The notes under the pieces: generated by a model | What the model was told of the DNA's origin: nothing | The model's database searches: none | What the model saw: the letters and a program-made list of their open reading frames with translations, nothing else | Position numbers and translations under genes: made by a program | In this document: piece by piece, positions 1 to 3,133 of the stretch | Position numbering within the stretch: the first letter of the stretch is position 1 | Layout of the letters: every line of letters begins with the position of its first letter | Assembly (NCBI RefSeq): GCF_030515985.1 | Contig: NZ_CP100376.1 | Span: forward strand, 2,281,363 to 2,287,446 | Reading direction: 5' to 3' | Length of the DNA: 6,084 bases | From: Corynebacterium accolens | GTDB lineage: Bacteria; Actinomycetota; Actinomycetes; Mycobacteriales; Mycobacteriaceae

Positions 1-2
1 GC

Positions 3-305
3 TGGCTTGGCCTGCTGCTCGGCTGGTCCATCCAAGCTGGCGGTGTATGGAGCGGCATTCTCATCGCAGTGATTGGCCTGGCCATCCTCGCGGTGGGTTG
101 GGTGTGCCAGCGCAAGCTTGTCGATACCCACTGGGACCCCGCACCCCATCGACCTTCTCCGGCAAAGACGGCCGAAGTAGTCGGCGCCGCTGCGCCCACC
201 ACGGGCGGTGCCGCCGAGAGTGCTGGGAAATCAAGCCAATCCAAGCGCTACCCCAAGGTACTTCCGCCCGAAGGAGCACCCACTCCCCCGGCGCGGGTTG
301 AGTAG
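3..305 (+). CDS. C-terminal fragment of an unrecognised membrane protein
   Basis: An open frame enters from the left edge and runs 100 codons to a TAG at 303-305. The visible part opens with a hydrophobic stretch (WLGLLLGW), has a Gly-rich turn, then one clear membrane helix (about residues 16-35, GILIAVIGLAILAVGW), closed by a basic stop-transfer pair (QRK). The remaining 60 or so residues form a hydrophilic Pro/Ala/Ser/Thr-rich tail, probably disordered. The membrane helix is the reason for choosing this frame over the overlapping open frames on both strands, which read as Arg/Pro/Ser-rich noise. I do not recognise the family. A short Gly-rich segment followed by a terminal helix loosely recalls GlsB/YeaQ-type small membrane proteins, but this is only an impression. 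The start codon lies outside the window. Confidence 0.6.
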   Translation, partial: WLGLLLGWSIQAGGVWSGILIAVIGLAILAVGWVCQRKLVDTHWDPAPHRPSPAKTAEVVGAAAPTTGGAAESAGKSSQSKRYPKVLPPEGAPTPPARVE

Positions 306-396
306 GCCTGCGCCGCACACTTGAGCCGTACCACCTTTCCTAGCGCGTCCTTTCACTTCTTAGGTCGCTGAACTGGAAAAACACCGTTAGGAATTC

Positions 397-421
397 TGAG
401 TACAATCGGCGGCTGTACTCA
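397..421. promoter_or_regulatory. Perfect 8-bp inverted repeat before ohr, candidate repressor operator
   Basis: TGAGTACA at 397-404 is the exact reverse complement of TGTACTCA at 414-421, with a 9-nt GC-rich spacer. The left arm overlaps the likely -10 hexamer, and the right arm lies around the expected transcription start, where a bound dimeric regulator would block RNA polymerase. Many ohr genes are controlled by the MarR-family peroxide sensor OhrR, so an OhrR-like repressor is the first guess. The sequence is not the classic Bacillus OhrR box, though the half-site shares TACA(AT). No regulator gene lies beside ohr in this window. The repeat is directly visible; the operator role is inferred. 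Confidence 0.55.
401..406 (+). promoter_or_regulatory. Probable -10 element of the ohr promoter
   Basis: TACAAT followed by CG fits the corynebacterial -10 pattern TANAATNG. It lies 52 nt upstream of the ohr ATG and within the left arm of the inverted repeat. No good -35 hexamer is seen 16-19 nt upstream (the area is A-rich, around 377-383), which is common in corynebacterial promoters. Transcription would start near 412-414. The rest of the 306-458 gap shows no further gene or clear terminator for the upstream membrane-protein gene. Confidence 0.5.
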
Positions 422-447
422 CCGCTAGTACGAAAATCACTTTAGAA

Positions 448-453
448 AAGGAG
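448..453 (+). promoter_or_regulatory. Shine-Dalgarno sequence of ohr
   Basis: AAGGAG ends 5 nt before the ATG at 459. It is a strong site and fixes the ohr start. Confidence 0.85.
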
Positions 454-458
454 TAATC

Positions 459-878
459 ATGGATACCCTCTACACCACTGAAGCACTCGCTACCGGGGCA
501 GGCCGCGACGGCCGCGCCGTAGTGCAAAATTCGGACCTTGACTTCAAGATGGCCACCCCAAAGGAAATGGGCGGCGATGGCAACGGCGCCAACCCGGAGC
601 AGCTCTTCGCTGCTGGCTATGCCGCTTGCTTCCACTCTGCCCTGCAGGCGGTGGCTCGCAGCGAGAAGGCTGAGTTGGGCGATTCTTCCGTCGGTGCCCG
701 CGTGTCCATTGGCAAGGAGGGCGAAGGCTTCAAGCTCGCCGTTGAGCTCGAGGTCATCATTCCCGCCCAAGAGCACGACAAGGCACAAGCGCTTGCCGAT
801 GCCGCCCACCAGGTCTGCCCCTACTCCAATGCCACCCGCGGCAATATTGACGTCAACGTCACCGTTGCGCAGGACTAA
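459..878 (+). CDS. ohr: Organic hydroperoxide resistance protein Ohr (OsmC/Ohr family thiol peroxidase)
   Basis: The 139-residue protein has the usual full Ohr length. Ohr is a cytosolic homodimeric Cys-based peroxidase that reduces organic (including fatty-acid) hydroperoxides to alcohols; in studied members it is recycled by lipoylated proteins. The N-terminal ATGAGRDGRA segment carries the conserved Arg (R16). NPEQLFAAGYAACF carries the Glu (E47) and the peroxidatic Cys (C57). VCPYSNATRGNIDV near the C-terminus carries the resolving Cys (C120) and is the Ohr signature that separates this subfamily from OsmC proper. The ATG at 459 has a strong Shine-Dalgarno site and gives the expected N-terminus. 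The gene has its own promoter with a palindromic operator candidate and is followed by repeats and hairpins, so it looks monocistronic. No ohrR neighbour is visible. Confidence 0.96.
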   Translation: MDTLYTTEALATGAGRDGRAVVQNSDLDFKMATPKEMGGDGNGANPEQLFAAGYAACFHSALQAVARSEKAELGDSSVGARVSIGKEGEGFKLAVELEVIIPAQEHDKAQALADAAHQVCPYSNATRGNIDVNVTVAQD

Positions 879-900
879 GCAGGACTAATAAGGACTAATA
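871..900 (+). repeat. Three tandem 10-bp direct repeats (AGGACTAA + 2 nt)
   Basis: The unit AGGACTAAGC / AGGACTAATA / AGGACTAATA occurs three times head to tail. The first copy includes the last Asp codon and TAA stop of ohr (876-878); the other two lie just downstream. Copies 2 and 3 are identical. The pattern suggests slippage or duplication of the 3' end of the gene. All copies can pair with TTAGTCCT at 908-915. Confidence 0.85.
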
Positions 901-930
901 CAGTCTCTTAGTCCTCGGCCCGCAAGGGCC
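891..930 (+). terminator. Twin hairpins after ohr, probable transcription terminator
   Basis: First hairpin: AGGACTAA at 891-898 pairs perfectly with TTAGTCCT at 908-915 (8-bp stem, 9-nt loop). One base later, GGCCC at 917-921 pairs with GGGCC at 926-930 around a GCAA tetraloop of the stable GNRA type. No T-run follows, so this is not a classic intrinsic terminator; actinobacterial terminators often lack a strong U-tract. The position right behind ohr and ahead of a separate operon supports a termination role. An RNA-processing or 3'-end protection role is also possible. Confidence 0.5.
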
Positions 931-952
931 ACCATGCGCGGGCGGATCCACT

Positions 953-1013
953 GATTCGAATAAGTGAGTCAAACTACGCTGCATGTGTCCGGCATAGCTG
1001 GCAAAATCGAATC
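953..1013 (+). promoter_or_regulatory. Candidate promoter region of the mksFEB operon, possibly leaderless
   Basis: The 61 nt before the mksF ATG contain no Shine-Dalgarno sequence. CAAAAT followed by CG at 1002-1009 differs by one base from the corynebacterial -10 pattern TANAATNG and ends 6 nt before the ATG, the geometry expected for a leaderless mRNA starting at or next to the A of ATG. No convincing -35 is seen. GATTCGA at 953-959 is repeated in inverted orientation as TCGAATC at 1007-1013, directly abutting the start codon. ATTCGAAT at 954-961 is itself palindromic, so regulator binding is possible. All roles here are inferred. Confidence 0.35.
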
Positions 1014-2483
1014 ATGTCTGTTGAAGCTCGCGCCCTTTCACTGCGGCGGTTATTACATGATTCCGCGGCAGTGCGGCTGCTGGCGGCCGATAATGCCCCG
1101 GTGATTTTGGCGCTGATTGCTGAGTATTTTCCCCGCGGCACTCGCGCGCGGCCGGCGGCAGAAGTATATGAGCTGATGGTCACCGATTTTGAGGTGCTCG
1201 CCAGTGAATTCTCAATGCCGCGCACACCGCAAAGTTATTGCAATGACTGGGTAAAAGCTGGTTGGCTAGTCCGTAAATCTGGCAAGAGCTCGCGCGGTGA
1301 AACCTTGGAACCGAGCGAGGAAGCGCTGTCCGCGCTCGAGGCCGTTGAGCGTTGGGAAACGCCGGTTACTACGGTCACGGCATCGCGTGTGGAATCTATA
1401 GGCTCGGCGCTACAACGCTTGGCGCGAGATACAAATGAGGATATTTCGAGCCGCGTCGCCAGCTTAGAGGCGGAGCGAGACCGCATTGAGCGCGAAATTG
1501 AAAAGGCTCATTTAGGGCAGTTTGAAAGGCTGACTGCGGCAGAGACGCAGGAGCGCGTCCAAGACGTGCTGAACATGGCCATGGCGGTGCCAAGCGATTT
1601 CGCTAGGGTGCGCCACGAACTCGAAGCCCTCAATCACCGGTTGCGTCGCCAGCTTTTGGATCCAGAAGGTTACCGCGGCGAAGTGCTCGAGGAAATTTTC
1701 AGCGGTGTAGACCACATCGCGGAATCGGACGCTGGGCGCAGCTTCCGCGGATTCTATTCCTACCTCATGGATAGAGAACGCAGTGCGTGGCTAGATCAGT
1801 GGATTAAGCAAGTTTTAGAAAGCGAGGTCGGCCAAGAGCTGGCGCCAGAAAACCGTCGTCAGCTGCGGAATCTCTTCCGCGATATGGAAGAAACGAGCTT
1901 CGAGGTCAATCAAACGATGACTGGCCTGGCGCGCAGCTTGCGCAACTATGTCTCTTCGGAACAATTCGCAGAAGACCGGCGCATGATTGAGCTACTGCGT
2001 GAGGCACGGGGCATGGCCATTGATGCAGCACAGGCATCGGAGTTAAAAGCCTTTCACCGCATGGAAACGCCCTTGCAGCGCATCGGTATGTCCATTCACT
2101 CCGTCTCGCGCATCCAACTAGCCAACCCAGGACGCGAGGTCGTGGAAGAAGCACCGGAAGCCTTCCAGCCAGGCCAGGAGAACGCGGAGGCGTTGTACGA
2201 GTTAGTGCGCGAGTCAGAGATTGACTTTGAGGAACTGCATGCGGCGATTCGCGGGGCCGTCGGCAAGGCGGGTCCGTGCACGATTGGCCAAGTATTGCAG
2301 GCGTACCCACCCACGCAGGGCCTGGCCAGCGTCGTGGGATTGGTACATATTGCGGACCAGCACCCGCTACCGGCTTTGCATGATGCGCACGAGAAGGTCA
2401 CCTGGACTGAGGAAGATGGGACCATTCGCGCGGCGTATATCCCTACTATGTATTTCGATAGCACCACCGTTGAGGAGTTGTAG
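1014..2483 (+). CDS. mksF: MksF / JetA, kleisin-like subunit of a Wadjet-type SMC complex (DUF3375)
   Basis: The protein has 489 residues, the usual size of DUF3375 proteins. Family knowledge: JetA/MksF is the MukF-like kleisin that bridges the SMC heads and holds the KITE subunit. The N-terminus (about residues 8-50: LSLRRLLHDS, then RLLAADNAPVILALIAEYF) matches the usual opening of this family, a helical/winged-helix region. A long charged helical middle follows (about 140-390, with strong Glu/Arg/Leu periodicity such as SLEAERDRIEREIEKA). The C-terminal domain (about 420-489) includes TIGQVLQAYPPTQGLASVVG. Identification rests on these features plus the mksE and mksB neighbours. The ATG at 1014 lacks a Shine-Dalgarno sequence but gives the expected N-terminus; a leaderless transcript would explain it. 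The stop shares one base with the GTG of mksE. Seven TTA Leu codons make its codon use slightly AT-richer than that of mksB. Confidence 0.9.
   Translation: MSVEARALSLRRLLHDSAAVRLLAADNAPVILALIAEYFPRGTRARPAAEVYELMVTDFEVLASEFSMPRTPQSYCNDWVKAGWLVRKSGKSSRGETLEPSEEALSALEAVERWETPVTTVTASRVESIGSALQRLARDTNEDISSRVASLEAERDRIEREIEKAHLGQFERLTAAETQERVQDVLNMAMAVPSDFARVRHELEALNHRLRRQLLDPEGYRGEVLEEIFSGVDHIAESDAGRSFRGFYSYLMDRERSAWLDQWIKQVLESEVGQELAPENRRQLRNLFRDMEETSFEVNQTMTGLARSLRNYVSSEQFAEDRRMIELLREARGMAIDAAQASELKAFHRMETPLQRIGMSIHSVSRIQLANPGREVVEEAPEAFQPGQENAEALYELVRESEIDFEELHAAIRGAVGKAGPCTIGQVLQAYPPTQGLASVVGLVHIADQHPLPALHDAHEKVTWTEEDGTIRAAYIPTMYFDSTTVEEL
2471..2477 (+). promoter_or_regulatory. Shine-Dalgarno sequence supporting the GTG start of mksE
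   Basis: TGAGGAG lies within the last codons of mksF and ends 5 nt before the GTG at 2483. It supports GTG as the mksE start and fits coupled translation through the TAGTG stop/start overlap. Confidence 0.75.
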
Positions 2484-3133
2484 TGAGCGCTACTGATAAT
2501 CACCGCGTCGATTCGGCGCATGAGCCCCCGCTGTGGGAAAGCGATAAAGGATCGCTGACCTATAACTCGCGCCGCGCCTTGGTGCAGCTTTTGAAAGGTC
2601 CGCTGGTGCGTGCGCACAAGGAACCTATCTTATGGTCCGCCATCATCTCGGACGAAGACAACCTGCGTGCCCGCTTGCATGAGGTATTCCTCGAGCTGGT
2701 CGTCGATGAAGCGGAAGGGTTTGCGTTTACCCGGATGGTAGAAGAGGAAACTCTGCCCATTCCGCAGGTACTGCGCACGGATAAGCTCAAGCACATCGAT
2801 ACCGCCATCCTGCTGAACCTGCGCCAAAAACTTGGTCTGGCGCTGCCCGGTGAACGCGTGATTGTGGATGTAGAAGATCTCCGGGAGGGCATTGGCTACG
2901 TCCGCGCGGTTGATAACCGCGATGAAGCCGGGTTCAATAACCGCTTCAATGCGGCGATTAAACGCATCCGCAATGAATACTCGCTGCTCAGCGCCACCGA
3001 GACAGAGGGGCGCTACGAGGTTTCACCCGTCTTGCGCCAGCTTTTCGATGCCGCCACGGTCACCGCCATCCGGGATGAATACGCCCGCCTCGCAGAAGCC
3101 GAGGGCGACCAGGAGGAAGCTTCCGATGACTAA
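2483..3133 (+). CDS. mksE: MksE / JetB, KITE-like subunit of the Wadjet SMC complex (DUF4194)
   Basis: The protein has 216 residues, typical for DUF4194. Family knowledge: JetB/MksE is the MukE-like dimeric winged-helix (KITE) protein that binds the kleisin and DNA. After a polar N-terminal stretch (1-23), the conserved core starts at about 24 with LTYNSRRALVQLLKGPLV (25-42), followed by a first winged-helix region to about residue 95 (including NLRARLHEVFLELVVDE, 60-76). A second region, from RTDKLKHIDTAILLNLRQKL (98-117) to about 195, contains the FNNRFNAAIKRIRNEYSLL helix. The tail (204-216) is strongly acidic. The GTG start overlaps the mksF stop by one base and has a good Shine-Dalgarno site; no better in-frame ATG is seen nearby. 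The 3' end overlaps mksB by 8 nt. The identification relies on domain resemblance and gene order together. Confidence 0.9.
   Translation: MSATDNHRVDSAHEPPLWESDKGSLTYNSRRALVQLLKGPLVRAHKEPILWSAIISDEDNLRARLHEVFLELVVDEAEGFAFTRMVEEETLPIPQVLRTDKLKHIDTAILLNLRQKLGLALPGERVIVDVEDLREGIGYVRAVDNRDEAGFNNRFNAAIKRIRNEYSLLSATETEGRYEVSPVLRQLFDAATVTAIRDEYARLAEAEGDQEEASDD
3111..3116 (+). promoter_or_regulatory. Shine-Dalgarno sequence of mksB inside mksE
   Basis: AGGAGG, a full consensus site, lies within the acidic-tail codons of mksE, 9 nt before the ATG at 3126. It selects this ATG, which overlaps the mksE stop by 8 nt. Confidence 0.85.

Noticed and set aside
47..318. Alternative open frames at 47-301 (+) and 61-318 (-)
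   Set aside because: They compete with the frame ending at 305, which alone shows a proper membrane helix with a basic stop-transfer end. The alternatives read as Arg/Ser/Pro-rich noise.
387..809. Antisense open frame of 140 codons opposite ohr
   Set aside because: It overlaps the clear Ohr coding sequence and its promoter and shows no family features, so it is a shadow of the codon structure of ohr.
965..971. Short palindrome TGAGTCA before mksF
   Set aside because: Seven bases with a three-base arm are too short to claim as a site on their own.
1906..2617. Antisense open frames opposite mksF and the mksF/mksE junction (1906-2310 and 2096-2617)
   Set aside because: Their translations are rich in Arg, Pro, Ser and Cys with no domain pattern, while the + strand frames give coherent DUF3375/DUF4194 proteins.
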